A stretch of 64,000 nucleotides of DNA from Melampsora larici-populina 98AG31 (GCF_000204055.1 NW_006768814.1:480526-544525), one strand, 5' to 3'. Positions 47,240 through 57,786 are shown, counted from the stretch's first letter. Numbers and translations are program-made. Notes: generated by a model not told the origin, from the letters alone.

Positions 47240-47369
47240 AAATGGGACCGTCAAACTCACTACTATAAATAAGAAATATTGCCAAAGGCAATACCCGTGT
47301 TTGGTGCAAATCCCAAGGCGTAAGCCCCGGGTATATAAAATTACTTGAGCAAATGATGAAACACACCCT
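47239..47369 (-). repeat. Split direct repeat B1 (131 bp)
   Basis: Second copy of B, abutting A2 with a shared G. It lies 250 bp beyond the YR stop codon. Confidence 0.92.
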
Positions 47370-47617
47370 CTCCGACCCGCCTAACAGCGTACGAAAAGAG
47401 TGGTGAAGTAGGAGAAACGTGTAAATCAATTGTCAGCACCAAATCTTCAAAAACACGAATAATCATGACCAAATGTTTGCTTAAACCATGGTTCCAAAAA
47501 GTAATAGGTTATTAACAATAACCATTGACCAGCATCAGGTAAAAAATACCATTGACCAGTTCAATTGATCCAGAAAGCAATAAAATGCATTGACCATCTG
47601 AATATCTAACACTCACA

Positions 47618-48634
47618 TTATTTAAAAAAGACTTTCGAACCCACGTGAGACGAATGTCCAATCACATGATTTTGGTTTTCTGGTAAACGAAGTGCTGCAT
47701 GGCCTCGAACGTATATCAGGAACGCGTCTGAAGACCATCGACCGGCACTTTTGATATAGTCCATAGTCGCTCCAGTCTGAGCTAACGCCGTAGCTCCTCC
47801 CGAACGTAAAGAATGGCCTGAATAAGATTTATCAAAATGGGAATGAAACCTTTCAAGGAACCAAGAACGATTTGGAGATAAGCCTTTTGATGTGATAAAT
47901 AACTCAGGAGATGAAATAAAACTGTTATCCCTTGAACGTAAATATGATTTAATGAGCTTTATTGGACATGCTGGAGTGTTCTCGAAGAATTGAATAATAA
48001 TCGGAGTGCCTATGAATTTTGTGTCGCCTTTCGAATACGGAAGATGGTACTGGATGAATTTTTTGCAATCTGAGAATTGAAGTGAAGATCTTAAAATGAT
48101 TTTTCTTGCATCAAAATATTTTTCTGAATCTGGGATAGTTAATTCCCCAAGCCTATGAAGACCACCGAAACCTAAACCTAACATAGCCAAAAATAACTTG
48201 TCATCATAAGATGATGAAGACTTCCTAACTACCATTTCGATTTGTTCCACTGATAATGCCTTCTTTCTGACTACCGGAATTGATAAATTTTTCATACAGT
48301 GCTTCATCGTATCTATAACATCTTGATGTCTTGTTTCACAATTAATTAAAGGAAAATTTAATTTAAAAATATGTTTTATACCGACTAAATATGCCTGAAC
48401 TGATCTAGGAGCTATGACTCGACTGGAATAAGATACATAATCACATAATGTTTTTGAATTAGGAATGAAAGGTAAGTTAAACTTTTTACAAAAACTCGCA
48501 AAACTCCTAAAACCACACTTGTACTTAGCTAAAGAGATTTTTGCAATTGTCGAACGACGATCCTTGTTTGACAAGATTCAAAGATCATTTAAAGAAATAT
48601 TCATAATAGCTTTTGCCTTTTTGGATTTACCCAT
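47618..48634 (-). pseudogene. Tyrosine recombinase of YR retrotransposon, early stop
   Basis: The enzyme that would integrate the circular cDNA of the element. Catalytic residues of the tyrosine-recombinase family are visible: first Arg in GGLHRLGELT, H-x-x-R in SGHSLRSGGATALAQ, and the Tyr nucleophile in FLIYVRGH, about 34 residues after the HxxR box. An ATG at 48634 (MGKSKKAKAIMNISLNDL) lies in the YR frame and overlaps the RT stop by 34 nt. TGA at 48580-48578 then interrupts before ILSNKDRRSTIAK, and the remaining 318 codons are open with no early ATG. The TGA follows a T, so a CGA-to-TGA change is likely. Alternatively the frame could be reached by splicing (a GTAAAT donor lies at the overlap) or readthrough. 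Confidence 0.85.
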
Positions 48635-50475
48635 GATGTCGATCCTGAATAATAGTTGTTGATTGATAAATTTACTTCTAAACCACCTGATGATAAATTT
48701 TTATTGATTGTAAAATAAGAAACTGAAGACGCTCCAATTTTTAGCCGAAGTGCTTCTATTTGAACTACTGAAAGACCTATCTTTTGTCGTGATAAATTGT
48801 CAGCTGAAGTATTGAGATCTTTTGAAATGTGCATGACCTTAACGTCAGCACCTGCTTCTACCAATCGTGAGACACAGTAACAAAATAAAGATCTTACAAT
48901 CTTATTTGGACAGTGTGAATTAAATAAGTCACACACTAATTGAGAATCTGAATAAATGAAAATTTTCTTGGAACCTTTTTTGATCCCAAAATCAATCGCA
49001 CAGACTACTCCCAGCAATTCCGCCCAATAGATATTACGAGTTGGAGGCGGTAAAACTGAATATCTTCCTATCCGCGGACCTGGCTCCCAGACTCCTATTC
49101 CATGCATACAGGCGTCCGTAAAATAAACTGCATCTGCATCATGCAAAGACCACCTTGTTGATTCTAGAAATAAAACACCTTCAGCTTTATTGAAATAATT
49201 AATCAACCAACGAATATCATCTTGGTTTTCTTTATTTAGAGGAAGTTGCAAATACTTCTTATACTTCCCAGCCGTTTTTTCGTATAAACTTTGAAGCGCA
49301 AATCTTCCCCAAGGCATAGATGTACATGCCCAGGAAGCATGTCCTAAAACTTCTTGCCATTGCTTCAACGTGTGTTTTGGTTTTGATATGAAATTTTCGA
49401 GAGCTTGAAGAATTTTTGTTTTCTTGTCTTGATGCAAATACATACTCATTTTTTCCGAATCCACCATATGTCCTATAATTTCGATCACTGGACCATGGAT
49501 TTGTTTCTTCCATACCCATGGAATTCCTAACATGTCGAAAAGATTTAACAATTTAGCTTGTGGTGTTGGAATATGATGTTCTTTAAACATGATGAAATCT
49601 TCTCTTTTGCATACTCCCCATACATCATCCATCATATTGTTCATCCTTTTGATGTTGAATACAAACTCGGCAATCCATAAAACTAAAGAGAATACACCAC
49701 ACCATATGTGTGGTGAAGCAGACGAACCAAATGTTAAATTGTAATCAATTCGTTTCTTATCCTTTATCCTCATAATCTGACGGAGTTGGTATTGAAGATG
49801 GAGGGGAATTATCCGAAATGCTGTTTCCACATCCGATTTCCATAGCATTAAATCTTGATTTTCTTTCTTCATGTCAATAAGATACGGTGCAAAATTTTTC
49901 AACGAGTCGTAGGTAACTTCAATGTTGTCTTTATCGATCAGATCATTCGGAGCTGGTCGACCTGCGCTCATATTGGAGCAAACCCGCATCTTCAGAGAAT
50001 CCTTTTTCGACGTCATTAATAGAGGTATGACTTTCATCCCTGGCAACAAAGTACTAAATTCAGCTGAGTACCTTCCTTTGTCAATCTCTTCTTGACATTG
50101 GACTTCCAATATCTCTTTGTAAGTATCGCAAGAAGAATGATTAGGACCATCCACCACTTCGGACAAAGGTAATGAAGAACTCGGCCAAAATCCTAATCTT
50201 AAACCTTTCAGAACTGATTCCACGAAAGGCCGATTAGGATGCTTGATTAACAATGTTTGTAGCTTATCTACCTTTATCGGAGTATTGATCTTAAACAGAT
50301 AATGGTACTGTTTTAAAGCGTAAGCTGCATCGATGTCTTCGTCGAGAGATGGCGCATCGGGAAATGGTCTTGCTTTAAGACTTGATTCAATAGCTGGCGA
50401 ACTTCCTTGTTGATTCACGCCATCCCACATGTATCCCCGCAAAAATCTATGTGAAGAAAACTCGTCGATAATCAT
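48601..50475 (-). CDS. Reverse transcriptase-RNase H of YR retrotransposon
   Basis: A 624-residue uninterrupted frame. RT motifs: MKVIPLLMTSKKDSLKMRVC and GRPAPNDLI (about residues 145-180), LWKSDVETAFRIIPL with the first catalytic Asp (about 215), LTFGSSASPHIWCGVFS, and the active-site box NMMDDVWG (about 280), where MMDD replaces the common YVDD/YIDD. The RNase H-like domain follows with FTDACMHGIGVW, WAELLGVVCAID, IYSDSQLVCDLF and TSADNLSRQ, giving the D-E-D-D set. It copies element RNA into DNA. It lies downstream of Gag by about 220 nt and overlaps the ATG of the YR frame. Among YR elements this resembles the DIRS/Ngaro RT-RH. Confidence 0.92.
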   Translation of the reverse strand: MIIDEFSSHRFLRGYMWDGVNQQGSSPAIESSLKARPFPDAPSLDEDIDAAYALKQYHYLFKINTPIKVDKLQTLLIKHPNRPFVESVLKGLRLGFWPSSSLPLSEVVDGPNHSSCDTYKEILEVQCQEEIDKGRYSAEFSTLLPGMKVIPLLMTSKKDSLKMRVCSNMSAGRPAPNDLIDKDNIEVTYDSLKNFAPYLIDMKKENQDLMLWKSDVETAFRIIPLHLQYQLRQIMRIKDKKRIDYNLTFGSSASPHIWCGVFSLVLWIAEFVFNIKRMNNMMDDVWGVCKREDFIMFKEHHIPTPQAKLLNLFDMLGIPWVWKKQIHGPVIEIIGHMVDSEKMSMYLHQDKKTKILQALENFISKPKHTLKQWQEVLGHASWACTSMPWGRFALQSLYEKTAGKYKKYLQLPLNKENQDDIRWLINYFNKAEGVLFLESTRWSLHDADAVYFTDACMHGIGVWEPGPRIGRYSVLPPPTRNIYWAELLGVVCAIDFGIKKGSKKIFIYSDSQLVCDLFNSHCPNKIVRSLFCYCVSRLVEAGADVKVMHISKDLNTSADNLSRQKIGLSVVQIEALRLKIGASSVSYFTINKNLSSGGLEVNLSINNYYSGSTSWVNPKRQKLL

Positions 50476-50693
50476 TTGCTCGTCGTCATTATTCGCACTG
50501 GAAATAACTTAAAAGTCAGTGTCAATTTCTCATGACGTAAGCCTATTCTTTCATCTGTTTTCATTGATATTTTTTAGAGAAAAACCCACCCAAAGACGGA
50601 TATTTTGTCTTTTTCAGGCATGTTCAACTCCTGGGTGGAGTTTCCGACATCCTTTAATGTTCTGTTGGTTATTCACACAAGATCAGATCCCCG

Positions 50694-52175
50694 CTAAACT
50701 TCTAAAAATTTCGAATAGAGAAAAATATCAAAACTACCAACACATCTATGCATCCGGGGACACTTGTCACCAAGCTTGCAGTTTCCAAGATTAAACGCGA
50801 AGCAATATTGCTCTTCTTCACGCATGTTTCTTGTATCTTCCACACCCAAACCATTCTTGTACTTATAATTGTGATTATAGTATAGAGGAGAATTTTGGTT
50901 TTTCGGATGAGCTTGTTCCCTTTGTCCTGATCTTTGACGATTCGGTCCTTGATAAGGTCTCGAACTCGTTGATGCTTCTGGCTGTCGAACTTCAAAAGCC
51001 TTCGCCATGTATTTTGTCGCCAAAGTTGATAGTGATTTATGGTCGAAATCACCGAAAGATATATTTTCTTTAGCGGCAAAGTTTCTTCGTAATGCTGCGT
51101 CGAAGTTCGCAACACAAACCCAATCTGCTTTAGATCCATCTGACATAAATTGATCCTTGATAAATTCGGCGTATTTCTTAAAATCTTCATAACAACTTGG
51201 AAATGCTTCTTGGTACGTTTTTTGAAGTATATCGAAGTAATAAAACCACTCCTGAGCATCAATAAGCTTTTCGGATAATGATTTGTTCTGTAAAGAAAGA
51301 TTCTTGTCTTTCCCATCCAAAGTAAGAGGAGCTTGATATCCTTTTTGCTTTGCCATGTATTCTCCTTTAATTCTTCTAAGGTCGATGTATTCACCTTCCA
51401 GTAACTCTTTTGATAAAGTTTTTGGAAAATCTGACGGTCTAACAGTTCTATTAAAACCTTTAACGGCTTGTGATAAACTGGATTGATAACCTTTTTTAGC
51501 TTTTGCAAATCTAATAGCTCCTTGCGTATAAGACGCTTCTGAATTTGGGCCTGACTCAGCTCTAGAGGACCAGTCCCACTTCTTTTGTTTTCTAGCCAAC
51601 TTCTCATCTGAATCTTCTGATTCTTCAGAATCAATATCTGTTTTATTTTTCGATTTCTTACTCTTCCTTTTTTGACTAATTGGAGGAGTTGATTTTGATC
51701 TTTGAGAACTATCTTTTTCTTTATCATTCTCGGCGTCCAACAGATTTCTGGCTTTCTGTGCCATATCAATCTCGTATTGAGTGAGGATATGAACCTGAGG
51801 AGTCGGTTGTTTACTAGGTACATCCTTTTGTTTGTCCAGGACAATGTCTTCTGGAAACGTTGGATTTGAAGACAGGTCGAAGACATATACTGGATCTGTT
51901 TCTGATAGAACAGGCCTTGTAGGCGTTGGTCCTTCATTTCTATGATAGGGTCGATCATTATCTTTGTCGATTTTGATAAGATCGGATGCAAATTTGGACC
52001 ATTGACGGTACCAATTTGGTGCATCGTACGGAACGATCTTGGAGAATAAAGATCGAACTTCCGCCAACGTTTTACTGTTGGAACCACCTCCTGTTTCATA
52101 TTCGGAGGAAAGTTCTGCCAATTTTTCACCCACAATCCTCGCAGCATCGTAATCAAATGAACCATTTTCGCTCAT
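50694..52175 (-). CDS. Gag-like protein of YR retrotransposon with CCCH finger
   Basis: 493 residues, first ORF of the element, starting MSENGSFDYDAARIVGEKLA. An N-terminal helical region is followed by a charged Ser/Lys/Glu-rich linker (KRKSKKSKNKTDIDSEESED) and a central helical part (about residues 220-400) as in Gag proteins. A C-terminal zinc finger reads YCFAFNLGNCKLGDKCPRMH, spacing C-x7-C-x5-C-x3-H. That is a CCCH-type finger and not the usual CCHC knuckle of LTR-element Gag. It would package element RNA. A second long frame overlaps it in another phase and is a shadow. It begins about 50 nt downstream of repeat A1. Confidence 0.85.
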   Translation of the reverse strand: MSENGSFDYDAARIVGEKLAELSSEYETGGGSNSKTLAEVRSLFSKIVPYDAPNWYRQWSKFASDLIKIDKDNDRPYHRNEGPTPTRPVLSETDPVYVFDLSSNPTFPEDIVLDKQKDVPSKQPTPQVHILTQYEIDMAQKARNLLDAENDKEKDSSQRSKSTPPISQKRKSKKSKNKTDIDSEESEDSDEKLARKQKKWDWSSRAESGPNSEASYTQGAIRFAKAKKGYQSSLSQAVKGFNRTVRPSDFPKTLSKELLEGEYIDLRRIKGEYMAKQKGYQAPLTLDGKDKNLSLQNKSLSEKLIDAQEWFYYFDILQKTYQEAFPSCYEDFKKYAEFIKDQFMSDGSKADWVCVANFDAALRRNFAAKENISFGDFDHKSLSTLATKYMAKAFEVRQPEASTSSRPYQGPNRQRSGQREQAHPKNQNSPLYYNHNYKYKNGLGVEDTRNMREEEQYCFAFNLGNCKLGDKCPRMHRCVGSFDIFLYSKFLEV

Positions 52176-52221
52176 GAGGATCTACTACTATCTCTTTTTC
52201 TTCTGATTTTAGAGAAATTTA

Positions 52222-52453
52222 AAAAAATTTATAACTGGAAAGATAGAGAGAAATTCTTGAGTTTAATGAAATTTGTTGACGATAGTAACTGCTATGGGAA
52301 AGTTGAGGATGATGGTGGTCAACAGCTATGATGTCATAGCTGATGAATTGAGAGATAAGGTCAGGAGAAGTCCGACCCGTCAGTATATGTTTACATGTAA
52401 AATCATCCAACTTTCCCATTCCACTATGTTAATAACGTGTTACCAACAACGAG
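52222..52453 (-). repeat. Split direct repeat A1 (232 bp)
   Basis: Element 5' end on the minus strand. Same orientation as A2 at 47008-47239. Confidence 0.95.
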
Positions 52454-53149
52454 GAATATAAAAGATGGACCTCTATCTACCTGTGAGCTCGAAATGAAAG
52501 AAGAGCGTGTCAGGAAAGATGAACAGGAAATGATAGAAAGTTACTAAGGTGATAGTATTGATATCAGTTAACAGTATGATCAAAATCTGAAGTGAAACAT
52601 GAAAAACTCACTGATTCTTTTTGACACAAAAAGAATCAGAAAAAGAGGAAAGAGGGAATTACAAATAGAGAAGAAACCCCCAAAAGAAATCCAGCCGCAT
52701 CCCTTGGTTCAACTTCCATGCATTAGCCCCTTTGTTAACCATCAGATTTTCTGCTAAGTCTTCCATCACATACAACCCTACACAACCATTTACCACCTCC
52801 ATCTTTATCCATCACACTTACCAAAATAGGAAATGATCTTTGACCACTCTTATCAAGATAGTATCTTAACAATTTTACCTTGAAAACAATTACGGTACTC
52901 AAAACAATCAGGTTCGTGCCACCTTTTTCAAAAAATGTCAAAAACATAGATTCAAAGTTGATCTTTTGGCGGGGGAATTCCTGGGAATTCGCTGGAACTT
53001 TTTTTTTGGATTTTTCTACAGTTCATTTTCCCCACAAAAACGACATTTTGAAAGCAGGTTTTCAAGAAAGGTAGCACGAACCTGATTGTTTTGAGTACCG
53101 TAAATACCCAGATCTGTTCAAAATTGCAACTCAAATCAAAGTGGGTAAG
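52454..53149. other. Spacer containing a MITE
   Basis: No gene. Contains TTCTTTTTGACACAAAAAGAATC (a short hairpin near 52616) and the MITE at 52891-53102. Confidence 0.55.
52891..53102. mobile_element. Small TA-flanked MITE (Tc1/mariner-like)
   Basis: Ends are TACGGTACTCAAAACAATCA...GTTCGTGC on the left and the exact reverse complement on the right, at least 29 bp perfect and extending further with mismatches. TA stands at both outer edges (52891-52892 and 53101-53102), consistent with a TA target duplication. The interior is about 150 bp, non-coding. It is not obviously derived from the DD34E element nearby, whose ends I could not find. Confidence 0.82.
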
Positions 53150-53600
53150 TTAGGAACATCACTGATCAACCATCTGAATAAACCCTTTGTCAAATCAGTC
53201 TTAAATGGGTTATTCCTTTGTCTGAAATTGTAGATGGTCCTAATCTTATAATGTGCTCAACAAATCAAGAACTTTTGGAACTTAAATTTCAAGACAGAAT
53301 TGAGAAAGGAAAGCACTTCAAGGAATTTGCTACAGCTCTTCAAGGCATGAAAGTCATTCCATTATTGATGGTTTCAGAGAAGGAGTTGTCCAAAATGTGT
53401 GTATCCTCACACATGAGTACAGGTTGGCCATCTCCTAATGATTTAGTAAGCAAGGAGGATACCAGAGTTGCATATGACTTCCTTAAATATTTCAATCCAT
53501 TATAATTGAGATGAAGAGCCAATTCAGGGAAGTAGTTTTGTATAAATCAGATAACAAAACTGATTTTTAGAATTCCTATAGCTGGAATTGATGTTGCATA
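53150..53600 (+). pseudogene. Decayed RT fragment of a related YR retrotransposon
   Basis: A conceptual translation of the plus strand gives INHLNKPFVKSVLNGL, then SEIVDGPNLIMCSTNQELLE, ALQGMKVIPLLMVSEKELSK, GWPSPNDLVSKE and, after stops, LYKSDNKTDF. Each piece aligns in order with the N-terminal third of the RT at 48601-50475 (IKHPNRPFVESVLKGL, EVVDGPNHSSC, LPGMKVIPLLMTSKKDSLK, GRPAPNDLIDKD, LWKSDVETAF). It carries several stops, has no Gag or YR, and lies in the opposite orientation, 700 bp beyond the intact element. It is an older, separate insertion. Confidence 0.85.
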
Positions 53601-54768
53601 TGTAGGTGGTCACATAACATTGATGTTCCATGTATAGTTTCAATCCTAATTTCTCCATGCTTTACAGAAACCACAGTTAAAATTTCATTGTGACTTTATT
53701 GAATCAATTTGTTCATTTGAAAAGATTGTACCATCCTGATTAGGAGTGCTTTTATAAGCCTCTCATGAATTACTTCTACCTGATATCTGATCCAGATTAC
53801 AACAGCATGTTGTGTGCTGGATCAACATTGACTTTCTCAATTTGATAATAATTTTAACTTGATCAAGCATGATTCATGTTATCCTCCATTTTATCAAAAT
53901 CATATATACAAACATGTCAAGTGCATTCAATTTCCTTGATGTCTTCCATAGGGTTCTGTGGTGTGTACTTACTTACCAAACTTTCAATTGGACAGCGCAA
54001 GTTACACTCGAGTCAGGTTCAGATCTGGTCAGATGTATAAACAGCTTTCAATCAGATTCGAACCCAACCCATTAAAAAAGCCTTTATATACCACAAAGTG
54101 GACTCGGTCGGTATCCATTCTGGCCTTTTGGCTTAGATCAAGTGTAGTATCTGTTCTTATCAGTGTAATTACTGGTATTGGTTCATCGAACCAATCAATT
54201 AATTACTCTTATCTTTGAATGCCCTCGACCGCTCCCTGGCTTGCCAGCGTGGTTGAGACGATGGCCTTGGGCTCACACTACCCCCTTGTGCTGTCAGGCA
54301 AAACCTCCTTTTTGTCAATGATCTTGTTCTCGAAGTCTTTTATTGTCACTATGGCCTAAAGAGAACAAACACGAGTGCTTGCCATCCTATCAAGATCTCA
54401 TCTTGTTTCTTATGACAGCGTTGAGGATGGGTACAAGCAAGTTCTGAGAACTGATGAACTGGAGGTATGGCAATAAGTCCAAGTTCTATGAGCATCACTC
54501 GATCTGAATCAAGTTCAAGTGATCGAGATGATCTGATCGAGTTGTGTGCTTTTCAGATGACTGAGTCAGAATAGGATGCTTATGTATGTTAAGGTATTTC
54601 TGACATTAGACCCTTGATGGTTAGGATGGGCAATTACCCGGTTTTTTCCATTCCGATCAACTTGGATTCCGAATTTCAACTGAAAGAGTCAAGAGAGTCT
54701 GAGGTCAAAGAACTTCAAGAAGAAACCTCATTCGCTTTTCTCAATAACAAGACCATTTAACTAACAAC
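53601..54768. other. Spacer upstream of MPP beta gene
   Basis: No gene is supported. The last 100 bp before 54769 is the probable promoter and leader of the peptidase gene (CT-rich, ACAACATGG start context). Confidence 0.5.
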
Positions 54769-56593
54769 ATGGCCACTTCTCGACTACTTCTCAATGCACC
54801 TCGTAAACTCTTATCTCAATCTTTAAATCGTTCTGTACGTGACCTATCAAAGATTCATTTAAATCTAAAATCACAAACTGACTTTCAATTCTATCATGGA
54901 TTTCTTTAGATCATTCCATCTCATTTAGGACGTTCTTTGGCAACTTCCATTCCTACGTCTGCTTTTCCACAAACTCAGATCACTACACTTTCTAATGGGG
55001 TGAGTGTTTGGAGTACAGGCCATTCTGAATGGATCTCGTTTATTAATCGACGGTTTGGGTTTTTTTTATTATAGCTTACTGTGGCCACCGAACCACACCC
55101 TCATTCTCAAACTGCGACGGTTGGAATCTGGGTAAGTTATATGGAAAATCTCAATTCGATGTGCTTATCTTGTGTTGATTAGCTGGTTGGAATATCTGTA
55201 GATCGATAGTGGAAGCCGAGCAGACAAACATGGTGGCACTGCACATTTCCTCGAACATCTCGCTTTTAAAGGTAAACGATCCACTCTCTGTACCACTCCA
55301 ACTGAATTGATCCTGAGTTTCTTGATATGTGACTCCCAACAGGCACACAAAAACGTACTCAACATGCCCTAGAACTCGAAATTGAAAACTTGGGCGCTCA
55401 TCTCAATGCCTACACGTCGAGAGAACAAACATGTTACTTTGCTAGAAGTTTTAGTGATGATGTACCCAAAGTAGTGGAAATCATTTCTGATATTCTTCAA
55501 AACTCAAAATTAGATGAAGGTGCTATCGAACGAGAAAGAAGTGTGATCTTACGTGAACAGGAAGAAGTTGATAAGGCTCACGAGGAAGTTGTTTTCGATC
55601 ATCTTCATGCGGTTGCATTCCAGGGAGAGGATTTGGGTAAGACCATCCTTGGTCCAAAGGAATCGATCCTCTCTATGCAACGCTCCCACCTAACAGATTA
55701 CATCAAGTCCTACTATACTGCCGATCGAATGGTCTTGGTCGGTGCTGGTGGCATTCAACATGAAGCATTGGTCGAACTTGCAAGCAAGAACTTTGGATCT
55801 TTACCTACCTCTTCTTCGCCCATCCCACTTGGTGGTCGTGGTCAAATTCGACCAACCCAATTCACCGGTTCAGAAGTCCGAATTCGAGACGACACTATGG
55901 ACACGATTAACCTTGCTATTGCTGTAGAGGGAGTTGGATGGAACTCACCTGACTTGTTCCCTATGCTTGTCATGCAGTCAATCTTTGGTAACTGGGATCG
56001 CTCGCTCGGTTCAAGTGCACTTACCAGTTCACGACTTTCCCATACGCTCTCGACCAACAACCTCGTGAACAGCTTTTTGTCCTTCTCAACTTCTTACTCT
56101 GATACCGGTCTTTGGGGTATCTACCTAGTTTCAGAAAACTTGACCAACCTAGACGATCTCGTTCATTTAACTTTACGTGAATGGCAAAGAATGGCAACCG
56201 CACCCACAGAGATGGAAGTCAGCCGTGCTAAAGCTCAATTGAAAGCTTCAATGTTATTCTCTTTAGATTCTTCTAATAATATTGCAGATGATATTGGTCG
56301 ACAACTTGTGACTTCTGGAAAACGAATGACACCTCAAGAGATTCAAGCAGCTGTTGAAGCGGTTACACCTGAGACTATTCGTAGAGTGGCTCAGAAATAC
56401 CTCTGGGACAAAGATGTAAGTTTTTCTTATTTGATGACCTATTAGATGATATCCTCTAGTACTGCTAGTATTGTTAGTAGTTTACTCATTACTGGTTATG
56501 TTTTTTTAGATTGCCATTGCAGCTTTAGGTCGGACTGAAGGATTATTAGACTACAGTCGTATCAGGGCTGATATGGCATCTCTCTTATGGTAG
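54769..56593 (+). CDS. MAS1: Mitochondrial processing peptidase beta subunit
   Basis: Six exons: 54769-54834, 54910-54999, 55075-55131, 55202-55271, 55343-56415 and 56510-56593. They total 1440 nt and a 479-residue protein, the usual size of the family. The basic Ser/Arg-rich start MATSRLLLNAPRKLLSQSLN is a mitochondrial presequence. The zinc-binding inverted motif HFLEHLAFKG (HxxEH) with the downstream Glu in REQEEVDKAHEEV identifies an M16 peptidase, and TYFAR-like CYFARSFSDDVPK, ILGPKE and the C-terminal half IWGIYLV-type segment match the beta subunit. In the matrix it pairs with the alpha subunit to remove presequences from imported proteins. All frames are intact. This is a single-copy housekeeping gene and anchors the window in ordinary chromosome. 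Confidence 0.95.
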
Positions 56594-57786
56594 AAAAATG
56601 TGAAATATGTTTGAGATTTGATTTGTTTGGTTTTGCTTTGCGAATTCATAAAATGTTTTGATGGTTATACAATCCAAGGTTTAATGACCGTATTGGACTG
56701 ATAGAATTCTCAGTGAAACTGAACCTATCATAGATAATAACCTTTTCTTTTCTGAAATGATTTATATTGAAAGTTTTTTTTGGTTAACAATGGCTTTTTG
56801 AAGGTGTAATCGCAGGTTTTTCGGCGTCAGACAAACGTGTAGTGTCTTGATGGACCCGCGACGATTTGTCTGCATGACCCACCTGCTTTGGTCGCAATAA
56901 CGATATCATTACGCTGCTGAGAATCCACATCTGACAATAAGCCATAAACGTACCCCATCTTATCAAAAAGTGAAGGGAAGTGAATGAGTATATGGTCAAA
57001 TAGGTATAATGCTCAGAGATTAATAGAGACTCGTCTCAGAAGGCAAGTACCTCCGTTGTCAGATTTGTTCTGAACTTACTGGGATGCTTTGTTCAAACAC
57101 AATCATCTTTGATTGGTATTTATAACTGTGCATATGGTTCATCTTTGGAAAAGTTGTAATCAATCATCATTATCAAAGATCTTTTACCATACATAAGTAA
57201 GTCATCATCAAAACAAAACAAATCTAAATAAGAATAAATTCAGGAAAAACAATCGACATTAATTTCAAAGAACGATTGTAAGAAGAAAAAAACCATTAAG
57301 TAATGCAAATCTAAGAAAACGAAAGAAAAAAACAAAAGCACAATCGTAATCCTACAATTAGATTATTTCGTCTTGTTGAATTAAGAAACAAAAAAAAACG
57401 AGGAAAAGGTTTTTTTGAATTCGGAAAAGATACATAATATTTCATAAAGATGAAAGATTTATCAAACGAAAAAAAGAGATGAAACAATCACAAAGTAGAT
57501 AGAGAAAAGAGTTACAGGAGTTGAAGTTGCGTAGAGGTTTCGTGAAGATGAGTAAGAAGATCATTTGAGAAAAAAAGGAGAAAGCATTTAAAAAGAGTGA
57601 AATCAGAATGTGCTTCTATGAAAAAAAAACTAAGAAAGAAAAAAGAAATTGAGAAAGAGATCAGATATATGTTTTGAATTTGATTAAGAAGTTTTGATTG
57701 ACTTACGTTAAAAAAGGATCAAAAGTATCCCCAAAAGAAAAACAAAACAAAAGAGTATCCTTCTTTGTAAAATGTCAATGAGATTC
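56594..57786. other. Convergent 3' spacer
   Basis: Lies between two convergent genes. It is A-rich on the plus strand from 57180 to 57720, consistent with 3' untranslated sequence of the minus-strand gene. No other gene is seen. Confidence 0.55.

Larger units (their letters stand above)
46562..52453 (-). mobile_element. Tyrosine-recombinase retrotransposon, Ngaro/PAT-type split direct repeats
   Basis: Read on the minus strand the order is A1 (52453-52222), Gag, RT-RNase H, YR, B1 (47369-47239), A2 (47239-47008), B2 (46692-46562). This A1-ORFs-B1-A2-B2 plan is that of split-direct-repeat YR retroelements (Ngaro/PAT type) and not of LTR elements or of DIRS1 with inverted ends. There is no methyltransferase frame and no target duplication, as expected. 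A2 and B2 are separated by about 315 bp with an A-rich tract, which is unusual. The YR frame carries an early TGA, so this copy may not be autonomous. Confidence 0.9.

Noticed and set aside
50702..52165. 487-codon frame overlapping Gag
   Set aside because: Shifted-frame shadow of the Gag gene, with biased composition and no zinc finger.
46562..52453. LTR retrotransposon with long direct repeats
   Set aside because: The recombinase is a tyrosine type, not a DDE integrase, there is no protease, and the repeats are split A/B blocks instead of paired LTRs.
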